Shown here: piece after piece, positions 25,326 to 36,813 of the stretch
Layout: each line of letters starts with the position of its first letter
Numbering within the stretch: the stretch's first letter is position 1
Assembly: GCF_037975245.1 (NCBI RefSeq)
Contig: NC_092569.1
Span: forward strand, 6,008,501 to 6,072,500
Reading direction: 5' to 3'
Length of the DNA stretch: 64,000 nucleotides
DNA from: Apostichopus japonicus
Lineage: Eukaryota; Echinodermata; Holothuroidea; Aspidochirotida; Stichopodidae
Notes under the pieces: model-generated
Told to the model about the DNA's origin: nothing
What the model saw: the letters and a program-made list of their open reading frames with translations, nothing else
Databases searched by the model: none
Translations under genes and position numbers: made by a program

Positions 25326-25838
25326 TATTTACTAGCTCAACCAAACGTAACCGTTATATTACAATATGTATGAAAAGCGAAGGTTCTTTGTGGTCTAACT
25401 GAGTTGATCATAGACGAATCCCTTGCAGGAAATGCTTGGCTAGGTTACAACGTTTATGTCGTATACAGTTTCATTTCCCCGATTGAAAGCAATCATTAAC
25501 TTATCACTGAAGTATACCTTGTGTATAACTCCCATAAATGTTAAATGTCGGTCAGCATTGAATGGCTGCATGATAATAAAGTGAGCCTATGCATTGCTAA
25601 TGATGGAGATTATCCACAGCTTTTCCCCCAGATATGTTATTTTAACGAACGACGTTAGATTGCGAGATCAGAATGCATGCCAGTCACACTTCCGATATGT
25701 AACAATTCATCAGTCAGAAAGCCAGTTTCATTTCACTTTAAGTTTCCACATTAGAATATAACGTCAATAAACTGCATGGGGAATTCCCCACTGTTGTTAT
25801 CAGAATAGACGGATAGTGGCCTTCGAAGCCTGAGAACT
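25326..25838. other. Upstream region of GPCR 1
   Basis: Sequence 5' of the receptor start codon, reading on the minus strand. I cannot place a promoter or 5' exon with confidence. Confidence 0.3.
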
Positions 25839-25846
25839 GCAGGTTA

Positions 25847-26214
25847 CAGTGGCGTAGGAAGATACTTTTGAGTGGGGGGCTGAAGACTGATGGCCGGCCT
25901 GGGGGAGGGGTCTAAGGGGAGGGGGTGTCCCCCTCCCCTTTGGATTTTTTTTGCATTTCCAGGTGGCCTCAGATGCAATTTGGAGCAATATAGCACACTT
26001 CAACACCCACTCCATTTTGTAAACTTAATTTTGTATTTTCACCTGGTCTTAGATGCAATTTGGTGCTCCAAATGAGATTTTTTTTCTCATTTGGAAATGA
26101 AAAAGGGGTTTTCTGACTTGCGAAGCGGGGGGGGGGGCGGAATGATACTTCCGCCCCTCCACATTTTTCACTGGGGGGCTGGCGCCCCCAGCCCCCCCGG
26201 TTCCTACGCCCTTG
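25847..26214 (+). mobile_element. hAT-like MITE, copy 2
   Basis: A 368-bp element with CAGTGGCGTAGGAAG at the left and GGTTCCTACGCCCTTG at the right. The exact 8-bp target duplication GCAGGTTA is at 25839-25846 and 26215-26222. Its body matches copies 18-408 (inverted) and 45350-45724, including GATGCAATTTGG blocks and G/C runs. Non-coding. Confidence 0.93.
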
Positions 26215-26222
26215 GCAGGTTA

Positions 26223-28965
26223 TAACGGCCACCAAATCGACTGTATTAATAAGTGTAGCGTGGGTCGTACCACATAATCAAGACAGTCCTTCATTGCATC
26301 CAGAAAATCTTGCGAAATTTAAATAGTGGCTTCCGGTAGGTGTTTTTGTTTTATGTTAATCCACATTATGAGTTATACCATGATAAACCACAATTTATAA
26401 AAAATAGACAAGTTAAAGCAATTCAATGGTCGTAACGAAGAGTATACATGAATGTGTGCACCGTCCACGATTCGAGAGTATTAATTTAGCACATTCTTGC
26501 GTTTAGAGCTAATTATAGAAATAATTGATAGTTTATATATACCCCAGAATGCACCATTGGACGTCTTAATGTTCAAGTTTTGTACCCCCCCCCCCCCTAC
26601 GTCCTACATCGAAGTCGCCTTCGAGGGTTAAACCCCTCCTATATTAAATTCCTTCATTTCCTCTGGCCCTTCCATAAAAGTTAATCCCTTACATAAATCA
26701 GTCAGGGATTTTCCCCCTCCCAACCCCCCCCCCCCCTTGATTGAATAATGAACAATGAGGTAAACGATATACTTCTGAATCATCGTTTGTGGAAAGAGAA
26801 ATGTACTGCGGAGGACTTGATGCATAAATTGAGTGCCATCCAAAGTAATATGAAGTCGTGAGTTTTGTCCCATGAACTTTCGACACCACCAATTGACTAA
26901 TGATCACGACTTAGGTTAATGGGAATGATACTTTACTTTCTAAACCAGTGAAATTACTTTTTTTAAGAACGGAACGGGGTGCTAACCAGTGACCTCAATG
27001 ACACATATTTGACAATCATAGTTGATACACATTTGACAAATTCTTTGAATGGGGTTGGGAGGTGGAGATGGTGGGGAGGTTGGAGAGGGTGGGGGTTGGG
27101 GTGGAGAGAGACAGGGTGCCGGTAAGGTTGTCAGTGCTTTTTTTATAAATATGTAAAGAGGCTTTCCTCTGGCTGAGCGGCAGGACACACAAGAGTTTCG
27201 TTTATCTTAAAACAGTATACACGCGCGCCTACAGTATATATGATGATAACCTGTACGGTACTGATAGCGTCGCACTCATTTGTCGTAGGTACTTTGTGTT
27301 ATAGCATATCAGACATCTGTTTATGATGCCTGTATTATAAATGTGAATGGCAAGTCTTCTAACCTTATCAGCAGGTTTCACTCAATGCAGATAGAATGTC
27401 AGGAAAACGGTAAACATATAATAAATGAAAGGTTTAGGAACAGCTTAGGACAAACATATATTTATATTAGCTTCATTTCGTTCATTATTTACATTACGGA
27501 TAATGTTAAAGGAATTGATTTAATTTAAGCTTAGTTTAACCAATGCAAATAATATATTATCGAATTCAAGATTTACAGACATCTGGTTACAGTCAATACA
27601 TTTTATGTAACTAGATATTCTTTCATAAAGCCGCATATCCATATATAATGTAAGAATCTTACTGAAAATAATAACTTGTTATCTATTAATGGATGCTTGA
27701 CCTATCTAACAGTTATGATATACATAATATTGTAAAGCCTGTACATTACATAAAATAACTTCAAATTATATTTGTGTACATCATGAAATAATTATCAAAA
27801 CTGAAACAAACAAAATTATTTGGTTGTACATGAGAAATGCATGTAAATTATAACTGGTTTCTTTTTCGTTAACCGAAAATCGGTAACGCATAGCGAATCA
27901 TTTTGGTCGCTTCAGTTGTTCAGACTAGTGTGTTTATGCAAACATCATACCATGGCGCGCTGTTTATGCCACCTTATTTACATGTATACCTACATAACAT
28001 TTTACGAATATTTCGTGTTGTTGTAACTCATCATTGATACGTCCATGTTACTCTTGATGCAAGTTGATGGAAGGACCCAGCTGATGAATTACAAAGCGTT
28101 ATACTAATGTGTTCGCTGAACAATGCGTTTTATATAATGTCTCTTCCACGGCGTAGCATCATCCCCACCCCCCCCCTCCCCCTTCATTGCAGGCTCGATT
28201 GAGATTGGTCTAGAGGAGACGTTACGACCATGAATCAGTTGATTTACGTAAAATGGCTATAGGTCGCAAAAGTAAAATGACCACTATAGAGTTTATACAG
28301 TGAAAGTACTTTACGCTGCATAATAACATTTGACACAGCAAACTGACTTCTTCTTGTAGAATAATGATTAATTGTTGCCATGGATCTAAATGGTGCGTAA
28401 GCAGGTAAGTGTTTTCCATCATATAATAAGATTACATGGAGATATAATGAGTTTACACCATCGAATAATGCTTTTACATGGACGAATAATGCATGGACAT
28501 GGAGGTATCATAAAGTTAAAAATAGTTGATTTTATTACAATATCTTATGCGGTTACAAGTTACAAGGTGGCTTAAAAACGCGCCATAAAAATCATATAAA
28601 AAAGTACATGTAAGGGAAATATAACCTACAATGGTGAAGCCTATGTCTAAGCCCTTTCGTTATACTTATGTGTTGGACCCTCTACAGTCTGTCCACATTA
28701 TAATCACAATTAGGTTGGATTGTAAGGGTACTGCTACAGTGGCGCAACCGCATAGACTTTTCGGGGGCTTTAGACCCTAGAATAAAGTCAATGGCTTAGC
28801 CCGCTCTCCCCTCCCCTACCCCATTTGCAGACATAATTTTGTGTGTTTCAACGCTTCAAATCTTAACGCAGGTGGTTTTGGTTTGCAACGTTAGCATCTC
28901 TACACAGTAGTACATTTGTCACAAACCAGCTGTATTATCAAGATGTATGTTGCATTGACGTCATA
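26223..28965. other. No gene recognised
   Basis: AT-rich DNA with C runs near 26585, 26720 and 28160 and a GGTGGGG-rich patch at 27050-27110. No coding or RNA signal is seen. Confidence 0.35.
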
Positions 28966-28969
28966 CCTT

Positions 28970-29052
28970 TATAGCATGATAGCATCACTATAGCATCACT
29001 ATAGCATCATTATAGCATCATTATAGCATCATTATAGCATCATTATAGCATC
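28970..29052. repeat. 11-bp tandem repeat (ATAGCATCATT)
   Basis: About seven consecutive copies of ATAGCATCACT or ATAGCATCATT. Confidence 0.9.
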
Positions 29053-30113
29053 ACAGGACATCCATGTTGCCACCAAATATGCTAGAAAACCTAGTAATGG
29101 TCACTTATGTTCATAGTTTTCATAAGCACCCTCAAAGCATTTTGTCTCAGTGGGAGGTTTTAAATGTCTCACTGAACAATCCAGAATGTTTAGGAATAAC
29201 TTGAAGAGTCATTACCTCAAGGAAAGTACTTTCAAAAACTGTTTTGCAAGTTCTAACTTTGAGGACAATACCATTGACCTTCACAACCTCCAGAAGTCAT
29301 TGACTTCTCTCAACAAACAGAAAAGGTGATACCATAGGCCTTACTATACAGCCATATCCGACTTTTACAAACCTATATACATGGCAGTTAGCATAGTGTA
29401 CAAGACTCGGGCGGAAGTTATCACTGTAATCTTGCAATGCTAGGCACTACTGCAACACGGTGGATTGTGCAGAAATATAAATATATATTAAGTAAAACTG
29501 CTTATGGTACGAAAATACACATAGTTATCTTACTTAACAAAATGCAGCCAACTGGCCTTAAAAAAGCCAATTTTGCGTTATGAAAACAATTTCATCGAAA
29601 CTGCAGAGAATTGCTCAATGTCATCTTGCAATGGATCAGACTAAAGCACCCTGATTCTTGGATTTTCTTTTTCTTTTTATGTTGGTCACAATTAAAAGTG
29701 AGGTTTACTAGGTGGGAAATTTAATCAATTTGAATCGAATGTTAAAATATCGTGACATGTAAACAGGGAATAGGAAAGCAATAACATTTTGACTTTTATT
29801 CCATCAGCTACGATGAGACTTTGATGAGCAAAGGCGTAGCAATTGGCGTTCACAATAGGTACGACATTTTGAGCCAACTGACCACAACTGCCAATCAAGA
29901 AAAAGTGTGAGACGGAGTATCTTTATCTCACACCACCCCTCCCCCTCCCACTCCCCTTTTCTTTTTTACATTTAGGCTAAGGGATTTTGTCAAGTGTAGT
30001 TTCGAAGAAGCAAGATTGAGGGGTCACAGTTCTCACTGTTGAACCGGGGACCCTGACTGAACCTTAGTAACACCACTATTGAGGAGCTTATGAACTATAT
30101 TGTTATGGGATTG

Positions 30114-30115
<2 letters not shown>
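29053..30115. other. No gene recognised
   Basis: Spacer downstream of GPCR 2. AT-rich with a pyrimidine patch (CACCCCTCCCCCTCCC) near 29935. Part may be 3' untranslated sequence of the receptor. Confidence 0.35.

Positions 30116-30155
<40 letters not shown>
30116..30155. repeat. (TA)n microsatellite
   Basis: Uninterrupted TA run about 100 bp beyond the stop codon of GPCR 2. Confidence 0.95.
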
Positions 30156-30157
<2 letters not shown>

Positions 30158-30258
30158 CTTCTTTTAATATGAACTCAAAGCAGCTGCTTCAACTTCGAGA
30201 ATTTGAAGTGTTCCGTTTCAACACACTATATCTGCCGATCGTGTCCGTTACTTCGAGT

Positions 30259-31401
30259 TCAGACTCCCGATAAACTGGAAAGCCCTGTTGAACTGGGAGC
30301 GTCAGACCTAAACACTTTCCTCAATCCACTTTGGAAACTTCTGTATTTGAGCGTATATATGATTGGGTTAGTACACACATTACTGGCGGCTAAGAGGATC
30401 GTGAAGCGATGAAACGGTTCGGTCCAGTTATGTCTATGGACCACGTTATGGTGAAAATATAGAACTTGGTTTGGAGTCCAACAAACAAGATACGTGACGC
30501 ATACGATAAACATCGTACTTAGTACGTTCCTCCTTGCACGTTCTTTCGCAGTTGGCTTCGACTTTTTCAAATGAGCTTGAGTTTGGGGCTGCTCGGTCTC
30601 TTGTGGGTCAGACACATATTTCTTTGCTGGGCCAGCAGCAACACTTTGAGAAACGGTGTGCACTGCCGTCTGGGTGTCACTCGATGGCAAGTTTGGGGGT
30701 CGGTCATTACTATCATGCTTTTGTGGTTTCAGTGCTTGGATGATTGAGGTATATGAGAACAACATTATTCCTAAAGGAATCACAATGGTAGTTACCAGTG
30801 TTAAGTATCCGATCACTTGCTTCCTTTGCTGGGGTAGTCCACGGCTAGAACAGTCGCCTCCTGGTATAACCCGGCGTGTGAAGAGAAAGTATACTTTGAT
30901 TAGTGCCCCAAGCAGCCAAGCGAATCCACATACTATGAAAGTGTTCCTTTGATTCGCACGTTCTCGGTACGCGTGTGGAAATTTCACGGCAAAGTACCTT
31001 TCCAGGGTAATGAAAACTAAATTGGTAGTTGATACAGCAGTCAATGCCCAATAGATATATTCGCTGAACCAGATTTTACAAATAAAGTTTGCCAGGGTGT
31101 GGTTAGTCGAGTCCAAATCGGCCAAGTTAACGTACGGTAGGACAAAAGTCAGAAAAAGAAGTAGGGATGAATTGAAATCCACCACGGATTGATTTGCTAT
31201 CAAAATGTTAGTAGTGACACGAAGCTGCCGAACTTTATAAAATACAAATAACACTAACCCGTTACCGGTCATTCCTAAAATTGCAATCAGGGTGAAGAAA
31301 ACTTCCATAAAAATAGGTTTCCTCTCAATACTAGCTTCAGTTGGATCCTGTTGAATTGATCCATTCGTAGATGCTGTTGTCCATGGTGCGATAGCATCCA
31401 T
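30259..31401 (-). CDS. Single-exon rhodopsin-class (class A) GPCR, paralogue 2
   Basis: 380-residue receptor from the ATG at 31399-31401 (MDAIAPW). An upstream in-frame ATG exists at 31420-31422, but MDAI aligns with the start MDAL of the paralogue at 24114. The frame remains open further 5' without another ATG. From that start: GNGLV in TM1 (46-50), NQSVVD in TM2 (70-75), Cys108 and Cys184 for the disulfide, ERY (134-136), CWTP (307-310) and NPIIY (345-349). The third loop ends KERARRNVL and the helix-8 region is KYRSFQSGLRKVF, almost identical to paralogue 1. It lacks that paralogue's aspartate run. The two genes lie in the same orientation about 5 kb apart, a tandem duplication. Ligand unknown; plasma membrane G-protein signalling is inferred from the family. 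Confidence 0.95.
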   Translation of the reverse strand: MDAIAPWTTASTNGSIQQDPTEASIERKPIFMEVFFTLIAILGMTGNGLVLFVFYKVRQLRVTTNILIANQSVVDFNSSLLLFLTFVLPYVNLADLDSTNHTLANFICKIWFSEYIYWALTAVSTTNLVFITLERYFAVKFPHAYRERANQRNTFIVCGFAWLLGALIKVYFLFTRRVIPGGDCSSRGLPQQRKQVIGYLTLVTTIVIPLGIMLFSYTSIIQALKPQKHDSNDRPPNLPSSDTQTAVHTVSQSVAAGPAKKYVSDPQETEQPQTQAHLKKSKPTAKERARRNVLSTMFIVCVTYLVCWTPNQVLYFHHNVVHRHNWTEPFHRFTILLAASNVCTNPIIYTLKYRSFQSGLRKVFRSDAPSSTGLSSLSGV

Positions 31402-34400
31402 TCTAATCTGTCGGTATAGCATAAACTTAAAACGTTTTCGATTCAACGACTCAACACGACCGTATTCCGCAACGAACGGTTTGACAATGAAGTGCCTGTT
31501 GGTTTATACAGCATCGTTATACCTCGAGTTATACTGGTAGACCTATATACGCTCGCAAAATTTGGCAGTGTTATAGTTTAGTCAATAAATTCGCAAGGTG
31601 AGAATAATCGGTGTCACGTCCGTTTTGAAGACCTTGCAAGGAAAGCAAGTGTTTATAAAGAGTGATTACGTAATGTTTGTTTGTTTATTTCCATTATTAT
31701 TATTAGCACATTTTCATCCATTTAAAATTCCAGTTTTGACTAAAATAGTTAACAGTATAACGTTGAACTGGCAGAGCTTAATAAAATCCTTGTTAGTATT
31801 TTCTCACCGCTAAGCTCGGTCGGTTTAATATAAAACTGGTCTCTAGTGGAATGTGTGGTTGTGTCACGTCAAGATTCATTAATCAAATATAGGCTACGTG
31901 TGCCTTCAGGGAACCTGAGATGAAACACGGAGTAATACTGTATAACTGAATTTGTTAATTGTGAATACAAGTAGTTCAAGAAGATGTTTGAATGATCAGA
32001 ATACTTATTTTCAGATCGATTCTTGTCAACTGACACTCATGTTGCTAAGCAGATAAGATATCACGCTATGTATGGTAGTCGTGATGAAACGAACTTCCTT
32101 CAAGTTTGACCGAAACTTCAATCATTATTTATTAATGTAACAAAGGTATTAATGCCAACCCCCCCCCCACCCCTCTCCCCAGCCATCGCCATTTCACGGG
32201 TATTATAAACAGATCCATACCAAAAAAAAAAATGTAAAAAAAGAAAATTGGTTCGAACTGCGATGTCTATGTAGATTTGGAGGTCAATACAACACTCCAT
32301 TTAGTCCAGTGTGTGATGTCATATCATCATTAGAATATTTCATTGTTCTTTAATAAAACGTCCATTATCAAGTTTAAAATCGTTTTTACAAAAAGCGATG
32401 TGGGAATCAGTTTTGCCTAAGATATCGATGACCGATATACTACGTAAGCCCCTCCCGACAATATACAACTCCTTCCCCTCGACACATGCACATATACAGA
32501 GAAATGAGTGTTCATTGGTAAGTACTGTGTACCTTCATCCTACAATGGAGGGTGTGGGAAGCAAAGGATATTCTTGTAGTCTACAAATCCCTGTTGTGCA
32601 CTACCAAAACTGACAGGAAATTAAACCACATGTATAATTAAAAGCAATCAATCCGTCTCTCCAGCTGAAATGACAAAAGTGGGTTGCAACCGGCCAAAGG
32701 TTGCGACAAAGTACATCGTTTTCACATTTCCAGACGTATTCGTGGCGCAGACGCTCTGCTTTCGTCAAAATCGTTCTTTTCAGTTGAGAAGACATCAAAC
32801 GCTGCAGCAAACGGACGGAGATTGTGACAAAATTAATCGTTTATAAATTTGATGCCATTAAGTCCACAAAACATCAAAACGTGTACGAAAATTGTGAAAG
32901 TGAGAACGCATATTTCAGGGTTATGATAATTACGCTGAAAGCTAAAAATAAATTTATAAGAGAAACCAGAACAATTGTCATATTGTTTTTAGCTTTATTT
33001 CAAACTCTGGAGTATAGAATTCAACTATTGCACAATTAGTCACTCACCATAAAAAAACAAACTCAAAATGAAAGTGGAAATTACAGAGCATAAAGAATTA
33101 AGTTAAAGCTATATCTTGAAAGGTGATACCATTTATTCTTCTGCAATATCATAAACTATAAAAAATCCATATATAGCCGTTTATAAATATAACATAAATT
33201 GCACACCTTGAATATTGCACAAATACTGTATACTTACTGAAAGCGAAAATTCCCAAAGTCATTGCACAGACCGGAAATAATGAAATAATGTGAATAAAAA
33301 TAACAGGATGTCATTTTTCACTTGGCTAAATGTAGTGACTTATTTATTTCTCATTCTGCTTTCCTATCCTGGATTCAAGTTTGAACAGGCCCGGATCAAG
33401 ACTTCTGTTTTTTTCCTTAGCCTTGTTCAAACCAAATTTTGATGTTGTACCTCAGGTCTTACATTAGATTTTTAAGAAAAAAATAAACACGTTTAAATTG
33501 TAAAGAATAGGTATAACATTGTAACACATTTAAACACAATATATACTTTTTAAATGATGCAAGCAAATAGTATGTTGTTATAACCAATCTTCACCGTGTT
33601 GCTGAGTAAGTTTACCTGTTCGACAAATTAATCATGTTTGAGGGTATGTTAATACAAAGATCCGACCTCAATGATGTACAGTAATTTAAAAGCATTAATA
33701 CTGAAATTATTAATTGAGCAAAATTATTGTTGCAATAACCTTGGCGCAGAGCAGTGAACGGAAATCCATGCTTTTCTCCCACCATCACAAATTTGATCTT
33801 CAAAGAAGCTTTTGTTGACTCAAATTTGCAGCCTTTAAAATCATTTCCGTTTATTAATATAAGACATTTTATTACTTCAGGAATCATCCTATTAAGCCTT
33901 TGGTGTTTTTGCTTATGTGTATAAATTATCTGTGACATTTTTTTACATCAAAAGAAAGTAAATCAACAAAAACAACAAGGTAAACACTCCACCTACTCTA
34001 CAGAAAGACATCCAAAGACCTAAATAAATCAAATTAAATTTAAAAAAAGATAACTTTCCTTAAAAAATGAATAAACCTATTTCACTCAAGATGGAACAAA
34101 ATCAAGCAAGCAACACAATCAAGTACTATGGTATTATATATAGAATACTAAAGATAAAAACTTCTGTAATCATTTGGCACATAACACACTGTAGAAAGTA
34201 TGCAAATTCGATATCAAGGAACATTTAAAAAATATTGCATTTTTCTTAAAATCTTCTCTCATTGCTTTGAGCTATCTAAACCTATAACGACTGCTTTTTA
34301 TTTACTTTCTAATTCTGGTACTGGTTGAAATCACTACCCTCACATACAACCTCCACATTCCCAACCCCCCCCCCCCACCATCCTTCCACACATATGAGAC

Positions 34401-36022
34401 TTAAGCCCTGAAATTCCTGGCGAGATATTCAGTAAATGTAAACACAGATCTTGAAGAATTGACATTATAAATTCAACACTAAGAAGGCATCGCATTCCCA
34501 ATTAATCTTGGCCCCTTCTGAGGTTTTAAGGCAGTCAAATGGTGTCTCCAGTCATTTTGTTTCTTCATTTTGTTTCTTCCTTCATTTTGTTTGGTAGCTG
34601 TTGTTGGTTACGGACATGGCCTACATAAGAATTGTGAACTACATAAGTACAAGCATGAGACTAACTTCACAGTAATTTATTAATTGTCGTCGAATTAGTT
34701 AATATCAGAAAACGTAAATCAAGACACGATAGAGGTATACATTTATAGAACACATTGATTTAACAAGAAATTAAAATACATTTCTAAAATCATACCATTT
34801 ATAATATGGCTCTGTTTGTAACATGGGTCTGTTTGTAAAATGGCATTATTTGTATCACAAAGCTTGTTTCTTAACATGATACTTTTGTAACATGATGCTG
34901 TTTGTAACATGACTCTTCTTGTAACATGATGCTGATTTTAACGTTTCACTGCTTGTAACATGCTACTCTGTTAACACCATTCTGCTTAAGTTATCGTGAC
35001 CACAAAGAGAATTAGGTGGCTTTTAACACCACAATGCCTCACCCCACGACATGGCAACATTCAACCCCTGGTCATTAGTAAATTGTCACAATTAATTGTT
35101 TGTTTTAATTTGGATACTGAAAAATAGTACTTTTTTTCTTTAAGTACAACCACAAGAATTGAGAGACACATTTAGTGTCAAAGTGGTTAAATCCAGTAAC
35201 ATGATGTATATATTGACCTAATTCAACCCAAATACAGAAAGTGCATTGACTTACCATTACGTCAATTGCTTAAAAATTGTTAATAAAGAATAAGAAACAT
35301 AAATCATATATTTGTGTAAATTTTGTATACAGAGTTGCAAATGGCAAGTATTATGAAAATTTTTGAAGGTAAGTAGAACGGATTTAAGTTTAACTCCTTC
35401 TAAACACAAACAGATCTTTAAGAAAAATTCAACCGTCATCATGGCAATAAACGATAGTCAGGACTGGGTTAACTTAAAGTGACGTATTCAGTCTACAATT
35501 TAATTCACAGTAACATTACAGTACATAACATTACAAGTTTAATTGCAGTGTCAGAAAGATACAATAATTTTGTAACTTGTGTCACACATCACACAAAGTA
35601 ACGACAACTTTTTTAACTGCCGCTTGAATTGTGCCCCTTGTGGAGGAGAAAGTGTTTTGATTCAACCTTTTAACAGAGTGTTCAGACAACCTATGGATCA
35701 GCTCACTATTCACAATTTTATGGTAATATTTATCATTCCAAGACAATATGAACCTTTAGTTGGTATTTGCTGAAGAGCCAGTAACAACTTCGCAAACAGA
35801 CTGTCCCACTAAATTGAATAGCCAGCCTCAGATTTCTCCAAGTGTGTACATTAATAATCTTTATTTCTAAATCCTACTACCATAAGATAACATTATCTTC
35901 TGAATGTTCTACAGAAATGGAAATTAAACCTATTGTTGGACGGGACAGACTCATATTTAAATTGTGATAAATCTCTTTTTAATCTCTAAGTCTTTCAAAA
36001 GCAGACCAATAAATGACAGGAA
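31402..36022. other. No gene recognised between GPCR 2 and the CACHD1-like gene
   Basis: Very AT-rich. It contains upstream sequence of GPCR 2 at the low end and possibly 3' untranslated sequence of the CACHD1-like gene at the high end. A degenerate series of TGTTTGTAACATGATGC-like motifs lies at 34800-34985. A C run lies near 34365. No exon is recognised. Confidence 0.35.
34800..34985. repeat. Degenerate short tandem repeat (about 18-25 bp)
   Basis: Repeated TTTGTAACATG with variable spacing, seen about eight times. Confidence 0.6.
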
Positions 36023-36028
36023 TTTATT
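36023..36028 (-). promoter_or_regulatory. Candidate polyadenylation signal AATAAA for the CACHD1-like gene
   Basis: First AATAAA that I find on the minus strand after the stop codon at 36600, about 570 bases downstream. AT-rich sequence makes chance occurrence easy, so this is only a candidate. Confidence 0.3.
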
Positions 36029-36464
36029 GTTTGGGCAATAAGGATTGTCACACCACAAGGATGTGAAACAGCTGGGCCCTACGAAAAAAATGAAATGTAA
36101 AATAAACAAAACAATACACTGCATATGCTAGAACTACTACCTTCTATGCTAAAACCAGAAAACTGATATGGATATTACCAAATATGACAATAATCAATTC
36201 AGCCATAAAATTTATAGTCAATGAAAATTTTTAAGATAAATATACCCTGTACAAATGAGTCACAAGGTGACTTGATAACTGGCCACACCTAGAAGATGAA
36301 CTGCACAAACCCTCATGTTAAACACCTCAACTCTTCACAGTAGCCAATCTGCAGAAAAAGGTATCCTTTTCAGAACAGTAATTATGTCAGATGTTTTAGA
36401 AGAATAAACGTTTTTTTTTTTTCGATGGCATTAGTGTTGCTCAGACTTTCAGGTCACCCTGCTG

Positions 36465-36467
<3 letters not shown>

Positions 36468-36506
<39 letters not shown>
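36468..36506. repeat. (TA)n microsatellite
   Basis: Uninterrupted TA run just 3' of the CACHD1-like stop codon, probably in its 3' untranslated region. Confidence 0.9.
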
Positions 36507-36512
<6 letters not shown>

Positions 36513-36599
36513 ATAAGATGGAACCGTTGTTTAATTTTAAGGGTTAATAGATAGCGTGGTACGTAGGGTAAGAATGTCATCCCACTTTTTCATAAAACG

Positions 36600-36813
36600 C
36601 TAAATATACCCGATACCCGATATGAAGATGACACCGAGTAGCAGCAGTAGTAGGAGGAGGAGAGATGGTGGGTGGTCAGATGCAGCGGTGTACATACAGG
36701 GCATCTTAATCTCCTCCACCTTGGGACATTTGCCTCTATCCTTCATTGGTACTGTATCATCGGTGTGGGCACAGGTACCATTGATGATTCGGAATGCTCC
36801 TGTGGCAGCCACT
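36600..36813 (-). CDS. CACHD1-like exon 12 of those seen (terminal)
   Basis: Acceptor TTTTAATTTCAG on the minus strand. The first base completes an Arg codon and the stop is TAG at 36600-36602. It encodes VAATGAFRIINGTC, a cysteine-containing segment (GKCPKVEEIKMPC) and the final hydrophobic stretch of leucines then GVIFISGIGYI. Small residues (TAASD) precede it and could hold a GPI omega site. Confidence 0.92.

Noticed and set aside
31402-31446. N-terminal extension of GPCR 2 beyond the ATG at 31401
   Set aside because: The only additional ATG is at 31422; further upstream the frame has no ATG, and alignment with the paralogue supports the start at 31401.
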